From: Acinetobacter pecorum
GTDB lineage: Bacteria; Pseudomonadota; Gammaproteobacteria; Pseudomonadales; Moraxellaceae
Direction of reading: 5' to 3'
Assembly (NCBI RefSeq): GCF_014837015.1
Contig: NZ_JACSPT010000002.1
Location: 186,001-250,000 of the forward strand
DNA: 64,000 nucleotides
The translations under genes were made by a program, and so were the position numbers. The notes below the pieces were generated by a model that was given only the letters and a program-made list of their open reading frames with translations, was not told the DNA's origin and ran no database searches. Shown here piece after piece: positions 18,361 to 27,930 of this stretch (positions within the stretch are counted from its first letter, which is position 1; each line of letters opens with the position of its first letter).

Positions 18361-19221
18361 TCAAAAAGAGGTAAGTGAAGATTTAACTGTCGTTTCAATT
18401 GGAGTGGTAGGACGCTTCAGTAAATTTTCTAAATCTTTACTCTCACTGAAAAATGCACCACGAGTTGCTTCAACATCTGCCTCCACCATTGTCTCAGCTA
18501 AGCTTTCAGGTAGTCCTGCCTGTAGAAGCATTTGTTTGTAGTTTTCAGCACTCAAGTTCTTATAAATGACAGTTTTCGAGCTAATTTCAGAAATCGTTTT
18601 GGTCAAAGTGTCAAAAGTAAATGCTTTAGAACTCGCCAATTCATATGTTCTATTGTCATGATCTGAACCAAGCAGGACGTTTGCTGCAGCTTCTGCATAA
18701 TCCTCACGTGGAGCAGCGCTGATAAGGGCATCCTGAGCCGCACCATAGAAAATACCTGAGTCAATCGTGTGTTGAATGTTGGCTAGGTAGTTCTCGATAT
18801 ACCAGTTGTTTCTTAATAAGGTATATTTTAGGCCACTATCATGGATAAATTGTTCTGTTTCACGATGTTCCTGTGCAAGACTAAGCCGGGAGGTATCTGC
18901 ACGCAATAAACTGGTATAGGCGATATAGGGAACTTTAGCCGCAACAGCAGCATCGATTACCGCTTTGTGCTGCGGGGTCCGTCGACCAATTTCACTGGCA
19001 GAGATTAAAAGTAATTTATCGACTCCCTGAAGGGCAGGTTGAAGAGATTCGATTTGATCATAATCAAAATGGCGGACTTCGATTCCTTGGTTTTGAAATG
19101 ATTCAGCTTTTTCTACATTACGCACTAAGGCAACTATATTGTTTGCAGATGTTTGATGAAGTAGGTGTTGAATAACCAGATGACCGAGATGACCCGTTGC
19201 GCCAGTAATTGCAATTTTCAT
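18361..19221 (-). CDS. NmrA-like NAD(P)H-binding quinone oxidoreductase (QorB-like)
   Basis: A 286-residue Rossmann protein starting MKIAITGATGHLGHLVIQHLL, with the NmrA-type dinucleotide motif TGATGHLG at 7-14. LLLISASEIGRR near 72 and LRNNWYIENYLANI near 137 are typical of E. coli QorB (YtfG) and related atypical short-chain dehydrogenases that reduce quinones with NADPH. The divergent neighbour is an HxlR regulator, the same arrangement as ytfG/ytfH in E. coli. That supports the assignment and suggests induction by quinone or electrophile stress. Confidence 0.85.
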   Translation of the reverse strand: MKIAITGATGHLGHLVIQHLLHQTSANNIVALVRNVEKAESFQNQGIEVRHFDYDQIESLQPALQGVDKLLLISASEIGRRTPQHKAVIDAAVAAKVPYIAYTSLLRADTSRLSLAQEHRETEQFIHDSGLKYTLLRNNWYIENYLANIQHTIDSGIFYGAAQDALISAAPREDYAEAAANVLLGSDHDNRTYELASSKAFTFDTLTKTISEISSKTVIYKNLSAENYKQMLLQAGLPESLAETMVEADVEATRGAFFSESKDLENLLKRPTTPIETTVKSSLTSF

Positions 19222-19263
19222 TTTTTATTCTCGCTTTTTTTGATGAATAAATATTAATCTGAT

Positions 19264-19307
19264 AACTTACTCAATTTAAGCCCATATTAAAAAGTAAGCT
19301 TATTACT
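19264..19307. promoter_or_regulatory. Candidate HxlR operator
   Basis: The 102-base divergent promoter region holds a perfect 5-5-5 palindrome, AGTAA-GCTTA-TTACT, at 19293-19307. An inverted AACTTACT lies about 22 bases upstream of it (19264-19271). HxlR-type regulators bind short inverted repeats in the shared promoter of the gene pair. The location fits, but binding is inferred. Confidence 0.4.
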
Positions 19308-19323
19308 AGAAGGGAAGATTTTT

Positions 19324-19698
19324 ATGTCTGCTTATGAAACCAGTAAATTATTGGGGCAAGTTTTATCTACTGATTGCCCTTCTCGAGAAATATTAGAGCA
19401 TATCGCCAATAAGTGGTCTGTTTTAGTTTTGCGCTGTCTCAGTGAAGGGGTGCATCGTTTTAGCGAGTTGAAACAGCGAATCGAAGGGGTGAGTGAAAAG
19501 ATGCTCTCCCAGACTTTAAAAATGCTGGAGCAGGATGGTTTTATTTTAAGAACTGTTTATCCGGTCGTGCCGCCGAAAGTAGAATATCAGTTGACGATTA
19601 CCGGTTCACAAGCAGCTGAAAAAATTATGTACTTAATTGGCTGGATTGAGAAAAGTCTGCCAGATATTGTGGAGAATAAAGCGCGCGTAGCAAAATAG
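19324..19698 (+). CDS. HxlR-family transcriptional regulator
   Basis: A 124-residue winged-helix regulator. It has the family cysteine at CPSREILEHIANKWSVLVLRCL (about residues 19-40), the recognition-helix region FSELKQRIEGVSEKMLSQTLKMLEQDGF, and the wing ending TVYPVVPPKVEYQLT. In QorR and YodB relatives the cysteine near the N terminus senses disulfide or quinone stress. It is divergent from the QorB-like gene and probably represses it. ATG 19324 is preceded by an AGAAGGGAAG ribosome-binding site. Confidence 0.88.
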   Translation: MSAYETSKLLGQVLSTDCPSREILEHIANKWSVLVLRCLSEGVHRFSELKQRIEGVSEKMLSQTLKMLEQDGFILRTVYPVVPPKVEYQLTITGSQAAEKIMYLIGWIEKSLPDIVENKARVAK

Positions 19699-19715
19699 GC
19701 TGAATTGCTTCTGGG

Positions 19716-20303
19716 GTGAGCAAGGACAGGAATAAGTCAGAAAATCTGGTTGCTACTTTGTTTGCAGTGTACGCGATCATTTTAGTTTTATGCATTGCGA
19801 TTTATGCAATCTTTAAACTTTTAAAAGTTGATATTACTTTAGCAACCAATCTCTTGCTTTGGTCTGCAGCGATCTTTGCACCTGTTGCAGTATTGATGAC
19901 ATATAACAGTTGGCGAGAGCAGAAAGGGAGTGAGGTTGTAGCGATCTTAGCTAAAGATATAACCACTGACATATTGGAATTAAGAGCACTTAATAATGAA
20001 ATATTTAGCGGTGTTTGTGTAAGCAATATCAGCTTCGAAAAGAGTCAGAAAAATGTTAATGAATTTCATGATTTAAGAATACAAATCAAGAAATCTATTA
20101 TTCTTTTAAATGAATATTTGAAAAATGAAAATTTGTATAAAATCACTAAAATTTTTAATCAGCAGACGCAAGAACGTAATGTTGAGTATTGGGATATTTT
20201 ACACAAGAATTCTAATAAATATGCTAGAGAAACGGTTAAAAAATCTCAGATAGGATTTGATCCTATACTAGAGCAACTTATTAATTACACCTTATATAAG
20301 TAA
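19716..20303 (+). CDS. Two-TM protein of unknown function
   Basis: A 195-residue protein with two hydrophobic segments at about 11-36 and 42-62, followed by a 130-residue soluble, charged, helix-rich domain (from NSWREQKGSEVVAILAKDI onward). It starts with GTG 19716 behind TTCTGGG, 18 bases after the HxlR stop. An internal start is possible. The gene is visibly more AT-rich than obgE downstream. I do not recognise it. The two-TM plus helical tail layout recurs in many orphan accessory proteins of unrelated function, so no role is proposed. Confidence 0.65.
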   Translation: MSKDRNKSENLVATLFAVYAIILVLCIAIYAIFKLLKVDITLATNLLLWSAAIFAPVAVLMTYNSWREQKGSEVVAILAKDITTDILELRALNNEIFSGVCVSNISFEKSQKNVNEFHDLRIQIKKSIILLNEYLKNENLYKITKIFNQQTQERNVEYWDILHKNSNKYARETVKKSQIGFDPILEQLINYTLYK

Positions 20304-20465
20304 GAATTATATAATTTTTAATTTTCAAAACAAGGAAATCAGACTTGTTGAATAAAATTCAGAGCAAGGTGAACGATCTTCATTGATTGTGTCATAAATA
20401 TAGTCGAGAAATTCTTTAAAATATGGCAGAATATGGGGTTTTAAAGTTTTTAGAGGATTGGCAAT

Positions 20466-21683
20466 ATGCGCTTTGTTGATGAAGCAGTCATTACCGTAGA
20501 GGCTGGCGACGGTGGCAATGGCGTAGCCAGTTTTCGCCGTGAAAAATTCGTACCATTTGGTGGTCCAGATGGTGGTGATGGTGGTCGTGGCGGCAGCATT
20601 TATATTCAGGCTGACGACGACACCAGTACGCTAGTTGATTATCGTTATACACGTAAATTCCGTGCAGAACGAGCAAAAAATGGCCGTGGGGCGAACTGTG
20701 CTGGTCGTGGCGGTGAAGATACCGTATTAAAAGTTCCGGTAGGAACAACAATTGTAGATGTAGAGTCTGGTGACATTATTGGCGACTTGATCGAAGATGG
20801 TCAACGCGTGAAAGTTGCGGCAGGCGGTGAGGGTGGTTTAGGTAATACCCACTTTAAATCATCGACCAACCGTTCACCACGTAAGTGTACGCATGGTCAA
20901 AAAGGTGAATTCCGTGAAATCCGTCTAGAGCTTAAAGTTCTGGCCGATGTCGGCTTGCTGGGTATGCCAAATGCGGGTAAGTCAACCTTCATTCGTGCAG
21001 TCTCGGCTGCAAAACCAAAAGTGGCAGATTATCCATTTACTACTATGGTGCCAAACCTGGGTGTGGTCGATGCCGACAGTCATCGTTCATTCGTGATGGC
21101 GGATATTCCAGGTCTGATCGAAGGCGCATCTGAAGGTGCAGGTCTTGGGATTCGCTTCCTGAAGCACTTGGCGCGTACCCGTATCCTGTTGCACATCGTT
21201 GATGTACAACCGATTGATGGCTCAGATCCGGCACATAATGCCAAAGCAATTATGAAAGAGCTAAAAAACTTCTCCCCAACGCTTTCAAAACTACCGATCG
21301 TATTGGTGCTGAACAAAGTCGATCAGTTGGCTGAGGAAACACGTGAAGAATGGTGTACTCATATTCTTGAAGAATTGCAGTGGGAAGGGCCGGTTTTTGA
21401 AACTTCTGGCTTAACGGCTGAAGGCACCAAAGACGTAGTTTACTACCTGATGGATCAGATCGAAGAGCAGCGTGAACGCGAAACTGAAGATCCAGAATAT
21501 GCAGCAGAAATGAAAGCATTCCGTGATCAGCTTGAAGCTGAAACACGTGAACAAACCATCGCTGCAAAAGAAGCGTATCGTGAGATGCGTCGTCAGCAAC
21601 GTCTTGCCGGTATTCTAGGCGATGACGAAGATGATGAAGATGGCGATGATGATAGTGATGTGGAAGTGTACTACGTACGCTAA
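20466..21683 (+). CDS. obgE: Obg-family GTPase ObgE/CgtA
   Basis: ObgE is an essential GTPase that joins the 50S ribosomal subunit during assembly and responds to (p)ppGpp. The 405-residue protein has the glycine-rich Obg domain (residues 1-158), then the G domain with G1 GMPNAGKST near 166-174, G3 DIPGLIEG near 213-220 and G4 NKVD near 283-286. A very acidic tail ([20 protein letters not shown]) ends it. proB follows 27 bases downstream and is probably cotranscribed, an order common in gammaproteobacteria related to Acinetobacter. Confidence 0.96.
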   Translation: MRFVDEAVITVEAGDGGNGVASFRREKFVPFGGPDGGDGGRGGSIYIQADDDTSTLVDYRYTRKFRAERAKNGRGANCAGRGGEDTVLKVPVGTTIVDVESGDIIGDLIEDGQRVKVAAGGEGGLGNTHFKSSTNRSPRKCTHGQKGEFREIRLELKVLADVGLLGMPNAGKSTFIRAVSAAKPKVADYPFTTMVPNLGVVDADSHRSFVMADIPGLIEGASEGAGLGIRFLKHLARTRILLHIVDVQPIDGSDPAHNAKAIMKELKNFSPTLSKLPIVLVLNKVDQLAEETREEWCTHILEELQWEGPVFETSGLTAEGTKDVVYYLMDQIEEQRERETEDPEYAAEMKAFRDQLEAETREQTIAAKEAYREMRRQQRLAGILGDDEDDEDGDDDSDVEVYYVR

Positions 21684-21710
21684 TCTCTGAGAGAAGAGTC
21701 TGAGGACAAG

Positions 21711-22844
21711 ATGATAGAAGTGGTAGATGGGCAACGTCAGCTCAAGGGTTGTAAACGAATCGTTGTTAAAATCGGATCATCTTTACTCACAGCAAACGGA
21801 CAAGGTCTAGATTTAGATGCCATCTCGCACTGGGCGGGACAAATCGCAAATCTACACAATGCAGGACACGAGATTATTCTGGTGTCTTCCGGTGCTGTGG
21901 CTGAAGGTATGGTGCGAATGAAACTTGAGAATCGACCCACCGATCTACCCAGTCTTCAGGCTTGTGCTGCCATCGGTCAGATGGGCCTGATTCATACTTG
22001 GTCAAGCGTACTTGAGAAACACAAGATTCAAACTGCTCAAGTACTATTGACTCATGATGATCTGGCAGATCGTCGTCGCTATCTCAACTCATGTGATGCC
22101 TTGCAGCACCTGATTGAATGGCGTGTGATTCCGGTGATCAATGAGAATGACACGGTTTCTACTGACGAAATCCGTTTTGGTGATAACGACACACTTGCTG
22201 CCATGGTGGCTGGTCAGGTACATGCAGATCTTCTGATTATCTTAACGGATCAGGAAGGAATGTTTGACTCAGATCCACGGTCTAATCCGGATGCCAAACT
22301 GTTTCATACCGTACGTGCGATGGATGAAAGCCTGTTTGATATGGCAGGTGGGGGAGGTAAATTTGGTCGTGGCGGTATGCTGACCAAAGTTCGTGCTGCA
22401 CGTCTGGCGGCAAAATCGGGTTGTCCAACCTTAATTGCAAGCGGTGACAGTGATGGTGTTCTATCACGTCTGATGGCGGGCGAGATGTTGGGAACTTTGT
22501 TTGTGACTGACAAAGACCGTATGACCGCGCACCAGCAATGGTTGGCAGCACACCTGCAGACTGCAGGTCGGTTGGTGATTGATGATGGTGCAGTGAAAGC
22601 TATCAAAGACAATCATCGCAGCTTGTTGCCTGTCGGTGTAAAAGCAGTTGAAGGGCACTTCGAACGTGGCGATGTGGTGGAATGTGTCGATCGACAAGGT
22701 CATCGCATTGCTGTAGGGCGTGTCAATTTTAGTTCGCGTTCTGCGGAAATCGTTAAAGGTTTGGCCTCAGATAAGGTTCATCAGGTTTTAGGTGAAGCAC
22801 GTTCTTTAGAGATGATTCATCGCAATCATATGGCAATCTACTAA
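21711..22844 (+). CDS. proB: Glutamate 5-kinase
   Basis: ProB phosphorylates glutamate in the first step of proline synthesis and is feedback inhibited by proline. The 377-residue protein has an amino-acid kinase domain with [10 protein letters not shown] near residues 21-30, SSGAVAEGM near 59-67, INENDTVS near 144-151 and [12 protein letters not shown] near 218-230. The C-terminal PUA domain (about 280-370) is present. The start is ATG 21711. It is probably in an operon with obgE, with a terminator shared with the convergent gene. Confidence 0.96.
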   Translation: MIEVVDGQRQLKGCKRIVVKIGSSLLTANGQGLDLDAISHWAGQIANLHNAGHEIILVSSGAVAEGMVRMKLENRPTDLPSLQACAAIGQMGLIHTWSSVLEKHKIQTAQVLLTHDDLADRRRYLNSCDALQHLIEWRVIPVINENDTVSTDEIRFGDNDTLAAMVAGQVHADLLIILTDQEGMFDSDPRSNPDAKLFHTVRAMDESLFDMAGGGGKFGRGGMLTKVRAARLAAKSGCPTLIASGDSDGVLSRLMAGEMLGTLFVTDKDRMTAHQQWLAAHLQTAGRLVIDDGAVKAIKDNHRSLLPVGVKAVEGHFERGDVVECVDRQGHRIAVGRVNFSSRSAEIVKGLASDKVHQVLGEARSLEMIHRNHMAIY

Positions 22845-22873
22845 GTTATTCGGATTTAAGTTAAGAGATACAC

Positions 22874-22901
22874 AAAATCCCGCCTTCGAGCGGGATTTTT
22901 G
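22874..22901. terminator. Bidirectional terminator between proB and the BcrC-like gene
   Basis: AAAATCCCGC and GCGGGATTTT pair around CTTCGA, with further T residues. It lies between two convergent genes. Confidence 0.9.
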
Positions 22902-22911
22902 TCATTGAAGC

Positions 22912-23508
22912 TTATTTAATCCACCCCATCCGGATCAATGGCGCAAACAGCGATAGATGAATATTTAAAATAAAGCGCATGAGTTTATCCTGATATTTCC
23001 ACCACAATGGTAATCCAGCTAAATTTACTGTTATTGCCATCAGGAATGCACCCAGCATATCAATCGGAAAATGTACACCGACATAAACACGCGACCACGC
23101 TACCAGCCAAGCGGTCCAGATTAGAATTCGTCCCAAGTCTCGCTGCGGTGAAAAATAATAGGCGAAGGCAATCCCGCTAAAAATACTCATATGGTTGCTG
23201 GGAAAAGAACCAGTCGGCGCATGTTCAAGCAGGGTGCGACCAACATCCATCACAAACGGGCGTGGGGTATTGAGTACCGTAGACAATACTTCACTCATTA
23301 ATAAGGTAATAGCTGTAAAGATGAAGGCTTTGATAATCCCTGTTTTTACTTCGTAACTGCCACGGAACCAGGCAATAGCAAAAATCAGCAGAAAAAGATA
23401 AACCAGATCGTGCGCAATCAGGGAGGCATAGTTGATCATCCAGATCGAGGCTTGATCAGGTACATTAAGAAGATGAAACAGGGAAAGGTTCAGTTGATCA
23501 AGAGACAT
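22912..23508 (-). CDS. Undecaprenyl-diphosphatase of the PAP2 type (BcrC/YbjG-like)
   Basis: A 198-residue membrane phosphatase that probably recycles undecaprenyl diphosphate for cell-wall synthesis, giving some bacitracin resistance. It aligns end to end with E. coli YbjG as I recall it, from SLDQLNLSLFHLLN at the N terminus to LIRMGWIK at the C terminus. PAP2 motifs are TPRPF (about residue 87), FPSNHMS and SRVYVGVHFPIDMLGA. The first motif lacks the upstream lysine, as several BcrC proteins do. ATG 23508 is chosen over TTG 23529 by alignment. The gene is alone. Confidence 0.85.
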   Translation of the reverse strand: MSLDQLNLSLFHLLNVPDQASIWMINYASLIAHDLVYLFLLIFAIAWFRGSYEVKTGIIKAFIFTAITLLMSEVLSTVLNTPRPFVMDVGRTLLEHAPTGSFPSNHMSIFSGIAFAYYFSPQRDLGRILIWTAWLVAWSRVYVGVHFPIDMLGAFLMAITVNLAGLPLWWKYQDKLMRFILNIHLSLFAPLIRMGWIK

Positions 23509-23619
23509 GAGTAGAAAGGGCTGGTGCAAATGTCCGTTACTGTAAACCGGTCAAACCTCAATTCCTACCCGAGTTTGTATGAATTTGTAGCTTCGCTTTT
23601 TAAAGAATATTCACATGAT

Positions 23620-23650
23620 AAAAAACCACCCAAAAGGGTGGTTCTTAAAA
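23620..23650 (-). terminator. Terminator of the SIMPL gene
   Basis: On the minus strand, AAGAACCACCC and GGGTGGTTTTTT pair around TTTT, followed by ATC. It lies 23 bases past the stop at 23673. Confidence 0.8.
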
Positions 23651-23672
23651 ATACGAATAATATAATGAAGTT

Positions 23673-24374
23673 TTATTTAAACTGAATCGAGCCATTGGCA
23701 CTAACAGTCATTTGCGATTCACCTGCCGCAACGGCCTGCTCTGGAACCATATCAGACGAAGCTGATTTCATCATGGCCATACGCGGTACGGGCTGTGGTG
23801 CATAGTTATTGGTATTGATGTTCAAGTTTACCAGTTGATAACCCGGTTTGTTCCAGGTCTGGGTGAGTGCTTGGGCGCGTTGCTGGAAGTTTTTAGTCGC
23901 TTCAATCATCAGTTCACTTTCAACTTTTTTGCGCTTTTCATCTGATACCTTGAAATTAATTGACTCGGTCTGGAAATTTTGCTGCAATTCTGCAATGAGC
24001 TGCGAAGCCGCTTTAAAATCTTTTGATTCTAGGCGAATCTGGGCACGACCACGCCACTCTTTTAATTTACGGTTATCATTGTCATAAATAGGGTAAGTAC
24101 TTTGTGTACCTGTTTCGATTTTCACAGTAGGATATTTGCGTGCTGTAGCAATCGCCTGACTCATGAGCTGGTTGATTTGGGTGGCCAGTTCAGCCGGCTG
24201 TTTGTTGGATTTTTCAATATAAAGTACGGCATGCATTTCATCATTTGAAATTTCACGACTGGCCTCTGCTGAAAGATTAACAATATTATAATTCATGGAT
24301 TCGGCAGGAGCTGCAAATGCGCCTGTGGCGAGTGTGCTGGCAAGGATAAAACTGGTAAGTGCTAAGAGACGCAT
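23673..24374 (-). CDS. Exported SIMPL-domain (DUF541) protein
   Basis: A 233-residue exported protein with a signal peptide MRLLALTSFILASTLATGAFA cleaved near residue 22. The rest is one SIMPL domain with the typical start VNLSAEASREISNDEMHAVLYIEK, a middle block QSTYPIYDNDNRKLKEWRGRAQIRLESKDF and a C-terminal QMTVSANGSIQFK. The family is related to E. coli YggE, linked to oxidative stress tolerance, and BP26 of Brucella, a periplasmic antigen forming channel-like oligomers. Function here is unknown. It is a single gene. Confidence 0.85.
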   Translation of the reverse strand: MRLLALTSFILASTLATGAFAAPAESMNYNIVNLSAEASREISNDEMHAVLYIEKSNKQPAELATQINQLMSQAIATARKYPTVKIETGTQSTYPIYDNDNRKLKEWRGRAQIRLESKDFKAASQLIAELQQNFQTESINFKVSDEKRKKVESELMIEATKNFQQRAQALTQTWNKPGYQLVNLNINTNNYAPQPVPRMAMMKSASSDMVPEQAVAAGESQMTVSANGSIQFK

Positions 24375-24848
24375 GAAATTGTCCTGTTATTCTTAAAATT
24401 GGCCATCTAAGCCGTTAAAGAAATATTAATTCTCAATTGTGATCTTTTTACGAAATATTTGTGGTAAGAGTGTTAATTTTTCTTTCATTTTAACTTATTA
24501 TTTAATCTATATTTATTGTTAATAATTAATTGTTTAATAATAAATTTTAAAATTTATTTTCTGAATATTAGCTGTGCTACAAAAAAGCATAAAAGAACAG
24601 GCTTTCCTTTCTGCTATCAGGCTGTAAGATGATGATTCAGGGGATGGATTGGCACGATGTTTTTTTTCGATAAAGATTAGGACAAAATGTGACTGAAAGT
24701 TATTTATTTTCCTGAAAAATTCGGTATCATCCGCCTCCTAGTTATTCGAATACAAAACTGCTAGCTAGAACCTTATAAAGCGCCGAGTCAAAGGACCAAA
24801 CGTCACCAGACTTATTTCTTTCACCCATATCAGAGATGGTAATTCGAT
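24375..24848. other. Long AT-rich leader and promoter region of dat
   Basis: 474 bases lie upstream of dat. A 20-base perfect AT palindrome is at 24539-24558. Near 24725 a TATCAT sequence followed by CCGCC resembles a -10 element with a discriminator, which would give a dat leader of about 110 bases. No ORF with a ribosome-binding site is visible. The length suggests complex regulation, but nothing specific can be named. Confidence 0.4.
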
Positions 24849-26222
24849 ATGAGCGTTACTTCTGTAAACCCTGCCACCAATTCCACAAACGAATACTACT
24901 TGACTCGCCAAAGTCAGATGGAATCGAATGTGCGTAGTTATCCACGTAAATTACCGTTAGCGATAGCGAAAGCACAAGGTTGCTGGGTTACCGATGTTGA
25001 AGGTACTGAGTACCTTGATTGTTTAGCTGGGGCAGGGACGTTGGCATTAGGCCATAATCATCCTGCAGTCATTCAAAGCATCCAGGATACGATTGCAAGC
25101 GGTCTACCATTGCATACCCTGGATCTTACTACTCCTTTAAAAGATGCTTTTACTGAAGCACTTCTTTCTTATCTTCCAGGTGGTCAAGAAGAGTACTGCT
25201 TGCAGTTCTGCGGTCCATCCGGTGCAGATGCAACAGAAGCTGCAATCAAACTCGCGAAAACCTTTACCGGTCGTAGCTCTGTAATCAGCTTCTCTGGCGG
25301 TTATCACGGTATGACTCACGGTGCATTGGCAATGACAGGTAACCTGTCTGCGAAAAATGCAGTGAACGGTTTAATGCCAGGCGTGCAATTTATGCCGTAT
25401 CCGCATGAATACCGTTGCCCATTGGGTCTTGGCGGTGAAGCCGGTGTAGATGCCCTGACTTACTACTTTGAAAACTTCATTGAGGATGTCGAAAGCGGCG
25501 TGACCAAACCTGCAGCTGTAATCCTCGAAGCGATTCAGGGTGAAGGCGGTGTGGTGACTGCGCCAGTAAAATGGTTGCAAAAAATCCGTGAGGTGACTGA
25601 AAAGCACAACATCGTGTTGATTCTTGATGAAGTACAGGCAGGCTTTGCGCGTTCAGGCAAGATGTTTGCATTCGAACATGCCGGCATTGAGCCTGATGTT
25701 GTAGTGATGTCTAAAGCCGTGGGTGGTAGCCTGCCACTTGCGGTTCTAGGTATTAAACGCAAGTTTGATGCATGGCAGCCTGCCGGACATACCGGTACTT
25801 TCCGTGGCAACCAGTTGGCTATGGGTACGGGTCTTGCGACAATCAATACGATTAAAGAGCAGAACCTGGCGCAAAATGCACAAGAGCGCGGTGATTATCT
25901 ACAGTCTGCATTAAAAGAGTTAGCCAATGAATTTCCATGTATTGGCAACGTGCGTGGCCGTGGTCTGATGATCGGGGTTGAGATTGTTGACGAGCGTAAA
26001 CCAGCGGATCATATGGGCTCTTTGCCTGCTGATGGTCAATTGGCCGCAGCAATTCAGACCGCTTGTTTCAACAACAAACTGTTACTTGAAAAAGGTGGTC
26101 GTAACGGTACGGTAATCCGTTTACTTTGCCCACTGATCATCACTCAAACAGAATGTGAAGAAGTTATTGTCCGCTTCAAGAGAGCGGTTGCTGAAGCTCT
26201 GATAGCAGTTCGAGGCGTATAA
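24849..26222 (+). CDS. dat: Diaminobutyrate--2-oxoglutarate aminotransferase
   Basis: Dat makes L-2,4-diaminobutyrate from aspartate semialdehyde using glutamate as amino donor. The 457-residue class III PLP aminotransferase carries the catalytic lysine in [14 protein letters not shown] near residue 289, [19 protein letters not shown] near 260 and [16 protein letters not shown] near 315. ddc follows after a 3-base gap, the same dat-ddc order described in Acinetobacter baumannii, where the pair makes 1,3-diaminopropane. The neighbouring decarboxylase is what separates Dat from GabT or ArgD homologues. Confidence 0.95.
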   Translation: MSVTSVNPATNSTNEYYLTRQSQMESNVRSYPRKLPLAIAKAQGCWVTDVEGTEYLDCLAGAGTLALGHNHPAVIQSIQDTIASGLPLHTLDLTTPLKDAFTEALLSYLPGGQEEYCLQFCGPSGADATEAAIKLAKTFTGRSSVISFSGGYHGMTHGALAMTGNLSAKNAVNGLMPGVQFMPYPHEYRCPLGLGGEAGVDALTYYFENFIEDVESGVTKPAAVILEAIQGEGGVVTAPVKWLQKIREVTEKHNIVLILDEVQAGFARSGKMFAFEHAGIEPDVVVMSKAVGGSLPLAVLGIKRKFDAWQPAGHTGTFRGNQLAMGTGLATINTIKEQNLAQNAQERGDYLQSALKELANEFPCIGNVRGRGLMIGVEIVDERKPADHMGSLPADGQLAAAIQTACFNNKLLLEKGGRNGTVIRLLCPLIITQTECEEVIVRFKRAVAEALIAVRGV

Positions 26223-26225
26223 TTC

Positions 26226-27758
26226 ATGGTAGATTTTGCAGAACATCGTAAAGCGTTACTCTGCAATGATGCTGCATCCATTGCTGACTATGAGTCAGCA
26301 ATGGAACAGGCGACCAAAGCGGTTGCAGCATGGTTGCAAGACGACAAAATGTACCCAGGCGGTAGCATTAAGGAATTGCGTAGCGCAATTTCTTTCAAGC
26401 CTTCTCAAGAAGGTATGGGCCTCCAGAAGTCTTTAGAGCGTATGGTTGAGCTATTCCTCAACAAAAGCCTGAAAGTACATCATCCGCATTCTCTAGCGCA
26501 TTTGCACTGTCCTACCATGGTGGCAAGCCAGATTGCAGAAGTGCTGATTAATGCAACTAACCAGTCAATGGACTCTTGGGATCAAAGCCCAGCGGGTTCT
26601 TTGATGGAAGTTCAGTTAATCGACTGGTTGCGTCAAAAAGTGGGTTATGGTTCAGGTCAGGCAGGGGTATTTACTTCTGGTGGTACACAATCGAACCTGA
26701 TGGGTGTATTGCTGGCACGTGATGCCTGCATCGCAAAAAACTGGAAAGACGAAAACGGCAATCCGTGGTCTGTTCAGCGTGATGGTATTCCTGCGGATGC
26801 AATGCGCAACGTCAAAGTCATCTGTTCTGAAAATGCACATTTCTCTGTGCAAAAGAACATGGCCATGATGGGCATGGGCTTCCAGTCTGTTGTAACTGTT
26901 CCTGTGAATGAAAATGCACAGATGGACGTAGATGCACTAGAAAAAACCATGGCGCACCTTCAGTCTGAAGGTAAAATCGTGGCATGTGTGGTTGCGACTG
27001 CAGGTACAACGGATGCGGGTGCGATTGATCCGCTGAAACAGATTCGTGAAATCACTAATAAATATGGCGCGTGGATGCATATCGATGCGGCATGGGGTGG
27101 TGCGCTGATCCTGTCGAATGAATATCGTTCAATGCTAGATGGTATTGAATTATCTGATTCGATCACGCTTGATTTTCATAAGCATTACTTCCAGACCATT
27201 TCTTGTGGCGCGTTCCTGCTGAAAGATGAGGCGAATTATCGTTTCATGCATTATGAAGCTGAGTATCTGAACTCCGCTTATGATGAAGAGCATGGCGTTC
27301 CAAACCTGGTATCGAAGTCTCTGCAAACGACTCGTCGTTTTGACGCGTTGAAATTGTGGATGACCGTTGAAGCACTTGGTGAAGAGTTATATGGTTCAAT
27401 GATTGACCATGGCGTAAAATTGACGCGTGAAGTGGCAGACTATATCAAGGCAACTGATGGTCTGGAACTTCTGGTCGAGCCGCAATTTGCATCAGTTCTG
27501 TTCCGTGTAGTTCCAGCAGCTTATCCAGCAGAATTTTTGGATGCCCTGAACCAGAACGTAGCAGACGAATTGTTTGCGCGTGGTGAAGCGAACATTGGTG
27601 TGACGAAAGTGGGACAGGTTCAGTCTCTGAAAATGACCACTTTAAGCCCGGTTGCAACGCTTGATAACGTGAAGAACTTGCTGGCATTGGTGCTTGCAGA
27701 AGCGGATCGAATCAAGGATTCAATCGCTGATGGCACTTATACGCCACCCATTGCATAA
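26226..27758 (+). CDS. ddc: L-2,4-diaminobutyrate decarboxylase
   Basis: Ddc is a PLP enzyme of the group II decarboxylases that converts 2,4-diaminobutyrate to 1,3-diaminopropane, the main polyamine of Acinetobacter. In A. baumannii loss of dat or ddc reduces surface motility. The 510-residue protein carries the cofactor lysine in [10 protein letters not shown] near residue 318 and the histidine block [33 protein letters not shown] near 95-130. [11 protein letters not shown] near 286 holds the PLP aspartate. It is cotranscribed with dat and followed by a strong terminator. Confidence 0.95.
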   Translation: MVDFAEHRKALLCNDAASIADYESAMEQATKAVAAWLQDDKMYPGGSIKELRSAISFKPSQEGMGLQKSLERMVELFLNKSLKVHHPHSLAHLHCPTMVASQIAEVLINATNQSMDSWDQSPAGSLMEVQLIDWLRQKVGYGSGQAGVFTSGGTQSNLMGVLLARDACIAKNWKDENGNPWSVQRDGIPADAMRNVKVICSENAHFSVQKNMAMMGMGFQSVVTVPVNENAQMDVDALEKTMAHLQSEGKIVACVVATAGTTDAGAIDPLKQIREITNKYGAWMHIDAAWGGALILSNEYRSMLDGIELSDSITLDFHKHYFQTISCGAFLLKDEANYRFMHYEAEYLNSAYDEEHGVPNLVSKSLQTTRRFDALKLWMTVEALGEELYGSMIDHGVKLTREVADYIKATDGLELLVEPQFASVLFRVVPAAYPAEFLDALNQNVADELFARGEANIGVTKVGQVQSLKMTTLSPVATLDNVKNLLALVLAEADRIKDSIADGTYTPPIA

Positions 27759-27772
27759 GTGATTGTGGTGTG

Positions 27773-27804
27773 AAAAAAGGAGATCGAAAGATCTCCTTTT
27801 TTTA
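27773..27804 (+). terminator. Terminator of dat-ddc (twin of 29321-29351)
   Basis: AAAAAGGAGATC and GATCTCCTTTTT pair around GAAA, followed by more T. The same 12-base stem arms recur after the next gene at 29321-29351. Confidence 0.92.
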
Positions 27805-27930
27805 TAATTAAATTTTAGTTTTAGAGGCCAGGATCAAACTAGCCTCAATATATAAATATACCTTTTAAGTCTTTGCTGCGTGTTTTTCAAAATAATAAGC
27901 TATTCAAAATAAAATGGAAAACTCGGAAAT

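Noticed and set aside
24849..26222. Reading the gene as gabT or argD
   Set aside because: The adjacent diaminobutyrate decarboxylase and the longer N terminus favour Dat; a separate argD with matching length is at 50324-51535.
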